62,748 nucleotides of DNA, taken from positions 1-62,748 of the forward strand of contig MKUQ01000063.1 in assembly GCA_001898645.1 (NCBI GenBank), in the 5' to 3' direction. Shown here one piece after another: positions 28,179-35,940 of the stretch. Position numbers and translations under genes: made by a program. Source of the stretch: Burkholderiales bacterium 70-64. GTDB lineage: Bacteria; Pseudomonadota; Gammaproteobacteria; Burkholderiales; Burkholderiaceae_E. Under the pieces are notes generated by a model that saw only the letters and a list, made by a program, of their open reading frames with translations, searched no databases and had not been told where the DNA came from. Every line of letters begins with the position of its first letter. The first letter of the stretch is position 1.

Positions 28179-29879
28179 TCAGCTGAGCCCCCACACCGTC
28201 GACAGGTACTTCCAGTTGACGAAGTAGTACAGCACGAAGGCGGCGAGGAAGACCAGGGCGAACACGAAGGTGCCCGGCGCGGCGAAGCCGCCGCCGTGGC
28301 CGTGGCCGGCCAGCGCGGCCTGCACCGGCATGCGCAGCGGGCTGATCGTGGTGGTGTAGGCGCCTGCGTCGAGCCGCTTGCCGAACAGGATGGTGCCGAC
28401 CGTCAGCCAGATGTACAGCGCGCCGCCGACCACCGCGATGATGCCGCCGATGCCGCCGATAGCCAGCATCAGCAGCGCCGTGCCCGGGAACTCGTAGGGC
28501 ATGGCCGCGCCGGCAAAGGTGATGTCCCAGTGGCGGCGCGGTACGCCCAGCGTGCCGGCGCCCATGAAGGCGAGCGTGAACAGGCCCATGCCGAGCGCGA
28601 AGATGTACGGCTGCAGCTTGGCCAGCCCGGGATTGATGATCTCGCGCTGGAACAGCGTCGGCAGCAGGAAGTAGGTCATCGCCATGAACGCGAGCGTGGT
28701 GCCCAGCACGACCGTTGCGTGGAAGTGGCCGGGCACGTAGATCGTATTGTGGATGATCATGTTCAGCTGCTCGGTGCCCATCATCACGCCCGAGATGCCG
28801 CCGAGGAAGCCGAAGCCGATCAGCGACATGAACATGCCCGAGAACACCGGGTTGCCCCACGGCGCCTTGCGCAGCCACTCGAACAGGCCCTTGGTGTAGC
28901 CCTTCTCGCGCTGCGCCACCTCGATCGCGCCCGGCACGGTGAGGCCGTGGATCATCGAGGCCAGCACCGCCAGGTACATCGCGTAGCTGGTGTTGAACAC
29001 CTTCCACTCGGTGCCCACGCCGGGATCGGCCAGGATGTGGTGGGCCGAGGCCAGCTGCAGGAAGCAGATGTACAGGAAGAAGGCGGTGCGGCTGATGCGC
29101 TCGGACATCGGCTTGGCGCCGAACACGATGGCGGCGATGGCGTACCACACGGCCACGTGCGCGCTGACGTTGATCTGCTGCGACGAGTGACCGAAGGCCC
29201 ACCAGATCACCCGGTACATGGCCGGATCGATGTGCTTGATGTAGCCGATCGACCAGCCGAAGGTCGGGATCAGGATGATCGCGCCCGAGGCGATGGTGAA
29301 GATCGCGATGATGCAGGCGGTGAGCGCCCCGAAGGTGACCAGGGGGATCGAGCCTTCGTAGGTCTTCTCCGCCTTGGCCACCACCAGCGTGCCCAGGAAG
29401 ATGAAGCAGGCGACCAGCGCGCCGACCGCGAACAGGATCAGGCCGAGGTAGAACCCGGGGACGGCCGGCATCGGCACGTACGAGGTCATCATGACCGTCG
29501 CATCGCCCATGAAGATGGTCGTGTTGAACACGACCGTGCCGACCACCATCAGGATCCACGCCAGCCAGGCCAGCCGCGGCGTGGCGAGCCGGCATCGCAG
29601 CAGCGTCGAGGAGCAGAAGTAGAGGACGGCGACCTCGAAGAAGATGATCCACACCACCAGCATGTCGAGGCCGTGGGCAGTGAGGAAGAGATAGAAGTTG
29701 TCGGCGTCGATGAGGTGCACCGCCTGCCAGCGCGTGAGCGTGATCAGCAGCGCGAGCACGCCGCCGACCAGCAGCGCCACGACGGCGGCGACGGCATTGA
29801 CCTTGATGAGGGTCTCGGCCGACTTGTGGAACTGGAGCCCCGTGCGGGGGCAGATTCGGAACTGGGCAGCGGTTGCCAT
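28179..29879 (-). CDS. B-family heme-copper reductase subunit I lacking the cross-linked Tyr
   Basis: Catalytic subunit of 566 residues with about 13 helices, closest in motifs to B-family (ba3-like) enzymes: HNTIYVPGHFHATV, and AHHILADPG. All six metal histidines are present: His69, His231, His280, His281, His385 and His387. The CuB-His helix reads AFGHSSQQINV: the residue four after His231 is Gln235, where oxygen reductases have the Tyr covalently joined to that His. This change marks the heme-copper branches proposed to be nitric oxide reductases (sNOR/eNOR-type). I infer NO reduction over O2 reduction, with moderate confidence. It is preceded by a CuA subunit and followed by SCO. Confidence 0.9.
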   Translation of the reverse strand: MATAAQFRICPRTGLQFHKSAETLIKVNAVAAVVALLVGGVLALLITLTRWQAVHLIDADNFYLFLTAHGLDMLVVWIIFFEVAVLYFCSSTLLRCRLATPRLAWLAWILMVVGTVVFNTTIFMGDATVMMTSYVPMPAVPGFYLGLILFAVGALVACFIFLGTLVVAKAEKTYEGSIPLVTFGALTACIIAIFTIASGAIILIPTFGWSIGYIKHIDPAMYRVIWWAFGHSSQQINVSAHVAVWYAIAAIVFGAKPMSERISRTAFFLYICFLQLASAHHILADPGVGTEWKVFNTSYAMYLAVLASMIHGLTVPGAIEVAQREKGYTKGLFEWLRKAPWGNPVFSGMFMSLIGFGFLGGISGVMMGTEQLNMIIHNTIYVPGHFHATVVLGTTLAFMAMTYFLLPTLFQREIINPGLAKLQPYIFALGMGLFTLAFMGAGTLGVPRRHWDITFAGAAMPYEFPGTALLMLAIGGIGGIIAVVGGALYIWLTVGTILFGKRLDAGAYTTTISPLRMPVQAALAGHGHGGGFAAPGTFVFALVFLAAFVLYYFVNWKYLSTVWGLS

Positions 29880-29892
29880 GGTGTCCCCTGAA

Positions 29893-30432
29893 TTATTTGA
29901 CGTACAGCCGCGAAGCCATCTTGTGATGGCCGATGCCGCAGAACTCGTTGCACACGATGTGATAGGTGCCCGTGCGGTTGGGCGTGACGTTCACCACGTG
30001 CTGGTAACCGGGGAGAACCTGGATGTTGATGTTCTCGGGCTGCAGCGAGAAGCCGTGCTGGTAGTCCATCGAGCTCAGGTTGAGCCGGTAGGTCTTGCCG
30101 GCCTCCAGCTCGAGGATGGGCCACCAGTCCCACAGGCGCGCGATGAGGTAGACGTCGCTGCCGGCCGGGGGAGCGACCACCGGGACCTTCAGATCGGTCT
30201 CGGTGCGCACCGTGTACTTGTCGACCATGGCCTGGGTGGCCTGGGCGAACAGCTCGGGCCGTACCTTGTAGGTTTCCGAGGACAGGTTCTGCTTACCGTA
30301 CAGGTGCCAGTACGGCATCATGAAAAACATGATCATGCACCAGACGAAGGCGATCACGATCCACAGGATCTCGACCTTGTCGACCGGTTGCTTCCACCAG
30401 ATCCGTTGCGGCGGGGGCAGTATGGCGCTCAT
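29893..30432 (-). CDS. CuA-containing subunit II
   Basis: Accepts electrons from a c-type cytochrome or cupredoxin and passes them to subunit I. It is 179 residues long, with one N-terminal transmembrane helix (about 20-40) and a periplasmic cupredoxin domain. All CuA ligands are there: His126 (YQHGF), Cys161, Glu163, Cys165, His169 and Met172 (CNEFCGIGHHKM). The single helix and the short length match ba3-type subunit II, not A-type CoxB. It is not a quinol-type subunit, since those lose the CuA ligands. It lies 13 bp before subunit I and 24 bp after a one-helix peptide gene. Confidence 0.92.
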   Translation of the reverse strand: MSAILPPPQRIWWKQPVDKVEILWIVIAFVWCMIMFFMMPYWHLYGKQNLSSETYKVRPELFAQATQAMVDKYTVRTETDLKVPVVAPPAGSDVYLIARLWDWWPILELEAGKTYRLNLSSMDYQHGFSLQPENINIQVLPGYQHVVNVTPNRTGTYHIVCNEFCGIGHHKMASRLYVK

Positions 30433-30456
30433 GCTCGTTTTCCTCGTGGAGGCTGC

Positions 30457-30642
30457 TTACTTGCCCAGCGGGGTGACGGGAATCGTGGCGATCTCCATCA
30501 CTCCCCACAGGATGTAGAGCACCGTGGGCAGCGTGATGCCGAGAAACAGCAGCAGGAACGGATTGTCCAGGATCTGCTGCATGACCGGCACGCGCTCCTC
30601 CTCCCCTTTTGCTTCGCCCTGCGACTGCACCTGTCCAGCCAT
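30457..30642 (-). CDS. One-helix small subunit of the reductase complex (61 aa)
   Basis: A 61-residue protein with a charged, Glu/Gln-rich cytosolic N-terminus (about 1-25) and a single transmembrane helix (about 27-49). Small one-helix subunits of this type (IIa in ba3 oxidases) stabilise B-family reductases, and this gene leads the operon in the right place for that role. A purine-rich GGGGGAAAG lies six bases before the ATG. There is no cofactor ligand in it. Sequence similarity cannot confirm the family at this length. Confidence 0.7.
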   Translation of the reverse strand: MAGQVQSQGEAKGEEERVPVMQQILDNPFLLLFLGITLPTVLYILWGVMEIATIPVTPLGK

Positions 30643-30713
30643 GACTTTCCCCCTTCCCCGTTTCGGAGTTCGATAGTGCCCGCGATGATGCTTGCAGCCC
30701 GCCCTCCGTTACC

Positions 30714-30727
30714 TTGACTCGCATCAA
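30714..30727. promoter_or_regulatory. FNR/DNR-type operator between the divergent respiratory genes
   Basis: TTGACTCGCATCAA matches the FNR/DNR/NNR consensus TTGAT-N4-ATCAA with one mismatch (C for T at position 5). Its centre is 79 bp before the first codon of the eight-gene operon. A weak -10 (CATCAT, minus strand, 30690-30685) would place the box near -41.5, the class II activator position. It also lies about 205 bp before the divergent cytochrome b fusion. It suggests control by low oxygen (FNR) or NO (DNR/NNR). Confidence 0.65.
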
Positions 30728-30924
30728 GGACGGCTCGTTACGGGCTTGCACCGCGACGCAAAAGATGTATTGCGAGACGCAAGCATGCAACGGTTGGCCC
30801 TTTTCTTGCAATCCCCGCGCAATCCGGCTAGGTTGCCGAGTCGATTTCAGCCCGGGCATTGTGCGCTGTCCGCAACAGCCGCCGCCGTCCCCGCGCCCGG
30901 GGCGCAACAGATCGGAGAACCTCG

Positions 30925-32847
30925 TTGCTGAAGAGAATCCAGGCCGTCGCCCAATGGTTTTTCCTGCGCATGGAAGCGGTGGGCAACCGCGTGTTCGGCG
31001 AACGGCTCAACCCGATGTACTACCTCGGGGCGACCAGCTACTGGATGTTCTGGATCGTCGTGGCCAGCGGGCTGTACGTCTACGCCTTCTACGAGACCGG
31101 GGTCGACAAGACCTACGCCTCCATGGAGGCGCTCACCCACGGCCAGTGGTGGGCCGGCGGCATCATGCGCAGCATCCATCGCTACGCCTCGGACGCGATG
31201 GTGCTGACCATGCTGCTGCACATGATCCGCCACTTCGCGTTCGATCGCTACCGCAGCTTCCGGGCGTTCTCCTGGGTGAGCGGCGTGATCGTGCTGTGGC
31301 TGGTCTACGCCTCGGGGGTCAACGGCTTCATGCTGCCCTGGGACAAGCTGGCCCAGTTCGTGGTGGTGGCCACCACCGAGTGGCTGGACGCGCTGCCGGT
31401 GTTCCGCGGCATGCTGACGCGCAACTTCATCACCCCCGAGGCCATCACCGACCGGCTGTTCTCGCTGCTGTCGTTCCTGCACATCGGCATCCCGCTGGTG
31501 GTCATGCTGGCGCTGTGGATCCACACCCAGCGCGTGCCGCGCGCCTCGCAGATGCCGCCGCGACGGCTGGCCTACGGCCTGCTCGTCATGCTGCTGGCGA
31601 TCGCGCTGGTCAAGCCGGTGGTGAGCCAGGCGCCGGCCGACTTCGGCAGCGTGCCCGTCACGCTGAGCTTCGACTGGTTCTACCTGCTCGTCTACCCCCT
31701 CATCTACTCCTGGGATCCGCTCAAGCTGTGGGTCCTGTGCGGCGGCCTCACCGTGCTGCTGATCGCCATGCCGTGGCTGCCGCCCAAGCGCAGCGGGCGC
31801 GGCCAGGTCTACCACCTGACCGCCCACCCGGGGCGCCAGGGCGCGCCGGTGCGCCCCGGCGAGACGCTGCTCGATGCCGGGCTGCGCGCGAGCATCCCCC
31901 TGCCCTACGAATGCCGCTCGGGCGGCTGCGGCGTGTGCAAGGCGACCCTGATCGGCGGGCAGGTCGAGATGTCGGGCTACCAGCCGAGCGCGCTGTCCGA
32001 GGACGAGCGCCAGGCCGGGCGCATCCTCCTGTGCGTGGCCTGCGCCCTGTCCGACGTCGAGTTCGAATACGAGCCCGACGCCGCCGCGCGCGGCACCGTG
32101 GTGGGCACCTACGAGGCCCGCGTCGAGCGGCTCGAGCGCCTGGCGCACGACGTGATGCTGCTCGCGCTGCGCCTGCCCGAGGGCCAGCGCATCGAGTTCG
32201 AGGCCGGCCAGTACCTGAGCATCATCCTCGACGACGGGTCGCGGCGCAGCTACTCGTTCACCACCCCCTCGGACGCGACCGACCTGGTCGAGCTGCACGT
32301 GCGCCTGATGCCGGGCGGGCGCTTCACGACCCACGTGTTCGAGACGATGAAGTTGGGCGACACCGTGAAGTTCGAGGGGCCGCTGGGCTCGTTCGTGCTG
32401 CACGAGCCGAGCGACAAGCCGCTCATCTTCGTGGCCGGGGCCACCGGCTTCGCCCCGGTCAAGGCCCTGCTCGAGCAGGCCTTCCGCATGGGCATCGAGC
32501 GCCCGCTCTACCTGTACTGGGGCGTGCGCCGCCCGCGCGACCTCTACCTCACCGAGCTGCCGGGGGAATGGGCGCGGGCGCACCCGAACTTCCACTTCGT
32601 GCCGGTGCTCTCCGAGCCCGCCCCCGAGGATGGCTGGAGCGGACGCACCGGCCTGGTCCACGAGGCCATCCTGCACGACTTCCCCAACCTTTCCGGCTTC
32701 TCGGTCTATGCCTGCGGATCGGTGCGCATGGTGCAGGCCGCCCAGCCCGCCTTCATCGCCCAGGGGCTGCACGAGGACGCGTGCTACTCGGACGCGTTCG
32801 TGCCGTCCGCCCGGCCGTCAGCCTCCTCGGCCGCCTCAACCTTCTGA
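30925..32847 (+). CDS. Diheme cytochrome b - [2Fe-2S] - FAD/NAD(P)H reductase fusion
   Basis: A 640-residue fusion. Residues about 30-205 are a cytochrome b N-terminal half with heme pairs His85/His99 and His186/His200, clearly paralogous to the fusion at 25709-27283 (shared MRS-HRYASDA and FLHIG-PL blocks). Two more helices follow. A plant-type [2Fe-2S] domain has Cys330, Cys335, Cys338 and Cys370. The C-terminal part is a ferredoxin-reductase module: FAD motif RRSYSF and pyridine-nucleotide motif GATGFAPVKA. It could move electrons between NAD(P)H and b-hemes or quinone. The TTG at 30925, with GGAG seven bases upstream, is preferred over an ATG at 30859. It is divergent from the reductase operon and may share the FNR/DNR box. 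Confidence 0.85.
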   Translation: MLKRIQAVAQWFFLRMEAVGNRVFGERLNPMYYLGATSYWMFWIVVASGLYVYAFYETGVDKTYASMEALTHGQWWAGGIMRSIHRYASDAMVLTMLLHMIRHFAFDRYRSFRAFSWVSGVIVLWLVYASGVNGFMLPWDKLAQFVVVATTEWLDALPVFRGMLTRNFITPEAITDRLFSLLSFLHIGIPLVVMLALWIHTQRVPRASQMPPRRLAYGLLVMLLAIALVKPVVSQAPADFGSVPVTLSFDWFYLLVYPLIYSWDPLKLWVLCGGLTVLLIAMPWLPPKRSGRGQVYHLTAHPGRQGAPVRPGETLLDAGLRASIPLPYECRSGGCGVCKATLIGGQVEMSGYQPSALSEDERQAGRILLCVACALSDVEFEYEPDAAARGTVVGTYEARVERLERLAHDVMLLALRLPEGQRIEFEAGQYLSIILDDGSRRSYSFTTPSDATDLVELHVRLMPGGRFTTHVFETMKLGDTVKFEGPLGSFVLHEPSDKPLIFVAGATGFAPVKALLEQAFRMGIERPLYLYWGVRRPRDLYLTELPGEWARAHPNFHFVPVLSEPAPEDGWSGRTGLVHEAILHDFPNLSGFSVYACGSVRMVQAAQPAFIAQGLHEDACYSDAFVPSARPSASSAASTF

Positions 32848-33312
32848 GGCAGCGCGCCGCTCCTGCTCGATCTCCTCGTCGCTGGCCTCCCGCACGTCCA
32901 GCACGCGCAGGTCGAAGCGCAGGCCCATGCCGGCCAGGGGGTGGTTGGCGTCGAGCACCACCGTGTCGTCGGCGATGTCGGTGACGATGTGGATGCGGCC
33001 GTCGCCGGGCTCGCCGGGCACGCCCTCGAAGGCCATGCCCGCCTCGAGGTCGTCCGGGAACAGGTGCCGCGGCGCCAGCCGCAGCAGCTCGGCGTCGTAT
33101 TCGCCGAAGCTCTCCTCGGGCTCGAGATGGACGCTGAGCGTCTCGCCGGCGGCCCGCCCCTCGAGCGCCGCCTCGATGCGCTCGAACACCGCGCCGTAGC
33201 CGCCGTGCAGATAGGTCAGCTCGCGCTCGCCCTCTTCGACCGGCTGGCCCTGCGCATCGAAGAGGCGATAGCGCAACTGCACCCAGCGGTCGGCCGCGAT
33301 GGTCAATGACAT
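32836..33312 (-). CDS. slyD: FKBP-type peptidyl-prolyl isomerase, SlyD-like
   Basis: Cytosolic prolyl isomerase and chaperone of 158 residues. The FKBP core is interrupted by an insert-in-flap domain: YLHGGYGAVFERIEAAL, then the SlyD-like stretch EPEESFGEYDAELL and the block LDANHPLAGMGLRFDLRV. It ends in a Glu/Arg-rich tail without the His/Cys-rich nickel-binding extension of E. coli SlyD, so a hydrogenase-nickel role is unlikely. The ATG at 33312 has AAGGAG eight bases upstream. The 3' end overlaps the end of the cytochrome b-reductase gene by 12 bp (convergent). Confidence 0.9.
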   Translation of the reverse strand: MSLTIAADRWVQLRYRLFDAQGQPVEEGERELTYLHGGYGAVFERIEAALEGRAAGETLSVHLEPEESFGEYDAELLRLAPRHLFPDDLEAGMAFEGVPGEPGDGRIHIVTDIADDTVVLDANHPLAGMGLRFDLRVLDVREASDEEIEQERRAASEG

Positions 33313-33379
33313 GCAAGACTCCTTGTCCCAATGACGCAACACCCATCGGCGGGGCTGTCGCGAGAATTGTTTACAAGTT

Positions 33380-33388
33380 TGCTATACT
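33380..33388 (+). promoter_or_regulatory. Extended -10 promoter of the repeat lipoprotein gene
   Basis: TGCTATACT is a good extended -10 element (TG-N-TATACT) in a locally AT-rich stretch, 95 bp before the lipoprotein start codon. No clear -35 hexamer lies at the usual distance, which is normal for extended -10 promoters. The downstream leader of about 85 bases has no recognised riboswitch. Confidence 0.5.
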
Positions 33389-33482
33389 TCAAGGTTCGAT
33401 GTGCCGGAATCTAGGGGTTTACCCTAGGTGGACGGCCGACGAAGCTTACCCATCCGATTTCCTCCAAGGATCAACCGCCATC

Positions 33483-33842
33483 ATGAAGAAGTCGCTCCTG
33501 CTCGCCTCGCTGATCGCCCTCACCCTGACCGCCTGCGGCAAGAAAGAGGAGGCGCCGGCGCCCGCTCCGGCCGCTCCCGCCGCCGAAGCTGCGAAAGACG
33601 CGGCTGGCGCGGCTGTCGACGCTGCCAAGGATGCTGCCGAGAAGACGGGCGAAGCCGCCGGTGCCGCCGCCGAAGCCGCCAAGGAAAGCGCCGGCGAGGC
33701 CGTGGACAAGGCCAAGGAAGCGGGCAGCAACGCCATGGAAGCCGCCAAGGACGCCGCCGGCAACGCGGTCGACGCGGCCAAGGAAGCTGCCGACAAGGCT
33801 GCGGCCGCCGCCAAGGAAGCCGCCGCTCCGGCCAACAAGTAA
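33483..33842 (+). CDS. Ala-rich lipoprotein with seven 11-residue repeats
   Basis: This 119-residue lipoprotein has a signal peptide with lipobox LTAC (Cys18), then a short Lys/Glu and Pro/Ala linker. Residues 36-112 divide exactly into seven 11-mers of the form AAKDAAGAAVD, with an acidic residue at position 11 of every copy and Lys often three or eight places earlier. This gives an 11/3 amphipathic helix like group 3 LEA proteins and apolipoproteins. A periplasmic, membrane- or peptidoglycan-associating helix is predicted; function unknown. AAGGA lies upstream of the ATG. It has its own extended -10 promoter and a strong terminator, so it is a single-gene unit and probably well expressed. 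Confidence 0.85.
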   Translation: MKKSLLLASLIALTLTACGKKEEAPAPAPAAPAAEAAKDAAGAAVDAAKDAAEKTGEAAGAAAEAAKESAGEAVDKAKEAGSNAMEAAKDAAGNAVDAAKEAADKAAAAAKEAAAPANK

Positions 33843-33890
33843 GCTGCGCGGTCTTCGACCGCTCGCGGCCGGCGTCATGCCGGCGGCTCG

Positions 33891-33921
33891 AACCGGCCCT
33901 CGCGGCCGGTTTTCTTTTTTT
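33891..33921 (+). terminator. Rho-independent terminator
   Basis: The stem AACCGGCC (33891-33898) pairs perfectly with GGCCGGTT (33904-33911) around a 5-base loop, followed by TTCTTTTTTT. It is the clearest intrinsic terminator in the window and ends the lipoprotein transcript. The MBL hydrolase on the other strand stops at its far end. Confidence 0.92.
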
Positions 33922-34712
33922 CAGACGGCGATCCAGTCGATGCCGCGGTCCTGGTCGGCCACCCGGATCAGGGCCGGATCGACCCGGTCGGCCGAAACCA
34001 GGGCCTGGCGCGCCAGCTCGGGCCGGTTGTTGTGCCGGCTCAGGTGCGCGGCCACCACGCTGCGCAGGCGCGAGGCGTCGATGGCCGCCAGGATGCGGGC
34101 CGCCTCGAGGTTGTCCAGGTGGCCCCACGGGCCGGCGATGCGCTGCTTGAGCATCGCGGGATAGCGCGGATTGTCGGCGAGCATCTGCGCATCGTGGTTG
34201 CACTCGAGCACCAGCGCATCGAGCCGCGAGAACGCCTGTACCACGTGCGGCGTGCCCTGCCCCAGGTCGGTCAGCACGCCGAGACGGCGACGCCCGTCGT
34301 CGATGACGTACTGCACCGGCTCGCGCGCGTCGTGCGGCACCGCGACCGGCTCGATGCGCAGCCCGGCGCAGTCGAAGGGATCGTGGACATCGAACAGCCG
34401 CAGCAGGTCCAGCGCCTCGAAGCGCTCCGGCAACAGGGCACCGGCCGCGCGCAGGGTGCCGTGCGTCAGATGGACCGGGATGCGGTGCGCCCGGGCCAGG
34501 CGGAACACCCCACCGATGTGGTCGGCGTGCTCGTGGGTGACCAGGATCGCGTCGAGCACGGCGGGCTCGCAACCGGCCGCGCGCAGGCGGCGCTCGACAT
34601 CGCGCAGGCCGAAGCCGCAGTCGATCAGCACGCGCGTCGTGCACGCGCCGTCGACGCTCTCGACGAGCAGCGCGTTGCCCTCGCTGCCGCTGCCCAGGCT
34701 GGCGAAACGCAT
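33921..34712 (-). CDS. MBL-fold metallo-hydrolase, YycJ/VicX-like
   Basis: A 263-residue metallo-beta-lactamase-fold protein. Family features are the N-terminal MRFASLGSGSEGNALL and the metal motif THEHADHIGG (HxHxDH). A distal metal His follows in VPHDA, and the C-terminal HLSRHNN resembles YycJ/VicX and other phosphodiesterase-like nucleases. YycJ proteins are linked to 5'-3' exonuclease activity and DNA repair in Firmicutes, but in proteobacteria the role is unproven. It is transcribed after bamC, with 73 bp between them, and its stop codon abuts the terminator of the lipoprotein gene. Confidence 0.88.
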   Translation of the reverse strand: MRFASLGSGSEGNALLVESVDGACTTRVLIDCGFGLRDVERRLRAAGCEPAVLDAILVTHEHADHIGGVFRLARAHRIPVHLTHGTLRAAGALLPERFEALDLLRLFDVHDPFDCAGLRIEPVAVPHDAREPVQYVIDDGRRRLGVLTDLGQGTPHVVQAFSRLDALVLECNHDAQMLADNPRYPAMLKQRIAGPWGHLDNLEAARILAAIDASRLRSVVAAHLSRHNNRPELARQALVSADRVDPALIRVADQDRGIDWIAV

Positions 34713-34785
34713 GGCGCCCGTGCCGCGGCCAGGAGTCTGTCGGAGTTGAATCGAGCCTGCGTGAGCCCCTGTCCGGGGCCCCGGC

Positions 34786-35940
34786 TCACTTCAACTGGTC
34801 GCGCAGCAGCGCCAGGATCCGTCCCGCGGTGCGCCGGTCGACGTCGGGCACCGGCTTGCCGTCCTGTGCGAGCACCGTCACGCGGCTCTGGGTGCCCGCC
34901 TCGGCGACGTGGACGCGGAACCGGCTGCCCGCGTCGGCACGCGGCTTGGCCGAGGAGAACAGCCGCTTGAAGAAGCCCGGCTTCTCGGCGACGCGCCCGC
35001 CCTCGACCTCGGGGTCGACGTAGCGCACGAAGTACAGCCCCTGCGAACGATCGCGATCCTCGACCGTGAAGCCGCCGCGATCGAGCGCCAGCCCGACCCG
35101 GCGCCAGGCGCGATCGAAGCCCTCGGCCACCTCGAGCGCCTGCCCGCCGCCGTCGCCGACCAGCTTGGCGGCCGCGCCTGCCGCCGGCGAGCCGGCCGCG
35201 GCCGTCTGCGTGGCCGCCTGCTCGGGAGCGAACTTCAGCAGCAGCCGGTTCAGGAACTCGGCCTCCAGGCCCGGATCGGGCGCCCGCGGCTGCCACATCG
35301 TGCGGTCGCGGCCCTCGGTGGTATAGACCTCCTGCATGCCGCGATGGCTGATGTAGATCTCGGTGGTGTTGCCGGTCCTCTCGAGCCGGGTGCGGAACTT
35401 GTCGCGCTCGGGCGTGGAATAGAAGCTCTCGAACGCCCGCCCGATGGTGCGCCGGATGAAGTCCTGCGGAATCTTGGCGCGGTTCTCGGCCCAGTCGGTC
35501 TCCATGATGCCCGTGGCGGGCGACTCGGTCTGCACCGTGAAGCCGTTGTCCTGCCAGAACTCGCGCAGCATCGGCCACACGCGCTCGGGCGGCGCCTCGA
35601 CCACCAGCCATCGTTCGGAGCCGGCTCGCTCGATGTGCGCGCCGGGAACCGCCGGCAGCACCACGCCGGTGCTGCCGGCGGGGCGCTCCGTGGCATGGCC
35701 GCGCTCGTAGCTCGAGAAGGTGCGCGCGCTCGCGTCGCGCTCGGGCACCGTGTAGCGGCCGTCGCTGGCCGGTGCGGCCAGGTCGGGCGGGATGTCGAGC
35801 GGCGGCACCTTGCCGGCGGACTTGTAGTCGATGCGGCCGGCCTGCTCGATCCTGTCGTTGAGCGCGCACGCGCCCAGTGCCGTGGCCAGGGCCGAAACCA
35901 CCGCCAGCCTGGCCGAAACAGCGAGAAACCCGTTCCTCAA
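34786..35940 (-). CDS. bamC: Outer membrane assembly lipoprotein BamC
   Basis: Accessory lipoprotein of the BAM complex, which inserts beta-barrel proteins in the outer membrane. It is a 384-residue precursor with lipobox LGAC at about residues 21-24. The unstructured N-terminal segment that contacts BamD includes [11 protein letters not shown]. Two helix-grip domains follow (about 105-215 and 260-380). The start is TTG at 35940, which overlaps the dapA stop (TTGA) and has GGAGTG six bases ahead; no ATG fits. A Thr/Ala/Gly-rich linker separates the domains. dapA-bamC is a conserved pair in beta- and gammaproteobacteria. Confidence 0.93.
   Translation of the reverse strand: MRNGFLAVSARLAVVSALATALGACALNDRIEQAGRIDYKSAGKVPPLDIPPDLAAPASDGRYTVPERDASARTFSSYERGHATERPAGSTGVVLPAVPGAHIERAGSERWLVVEAPPERVWPMLREFWQDNGFTVQTESPATGIMETDWAENRAKIPQDFIRRTIGRAFESFYSTPERDKFRTRLERTGNTTEIYISHRGMQEVYTTEGRDRTMWQPRAPDPGLEAEFLNRLLLKFAPEQAATQTAAAGSPAAGAAAKLVGDGGGQALEVAEGFDRAWRRVGLALDRGGFTVEDRDRSQGLYFVRYVDPEVEGGRVAEKPGFFKRLFSSAKPRADAGSRFRVHVAEAGTQSRVTVLAQDGKPVPDVDRRTAGRILALLRDQLK

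Noticed and set aside
28179-29879. Ordinary cytochrome c oxidase subunit I (CoxA/CtaD)
   Set aside because: The His ligands fit, but the GHPEVY-type motif reads GHSSQQ, so the label of standard O2-reducing oxidase is not supported.
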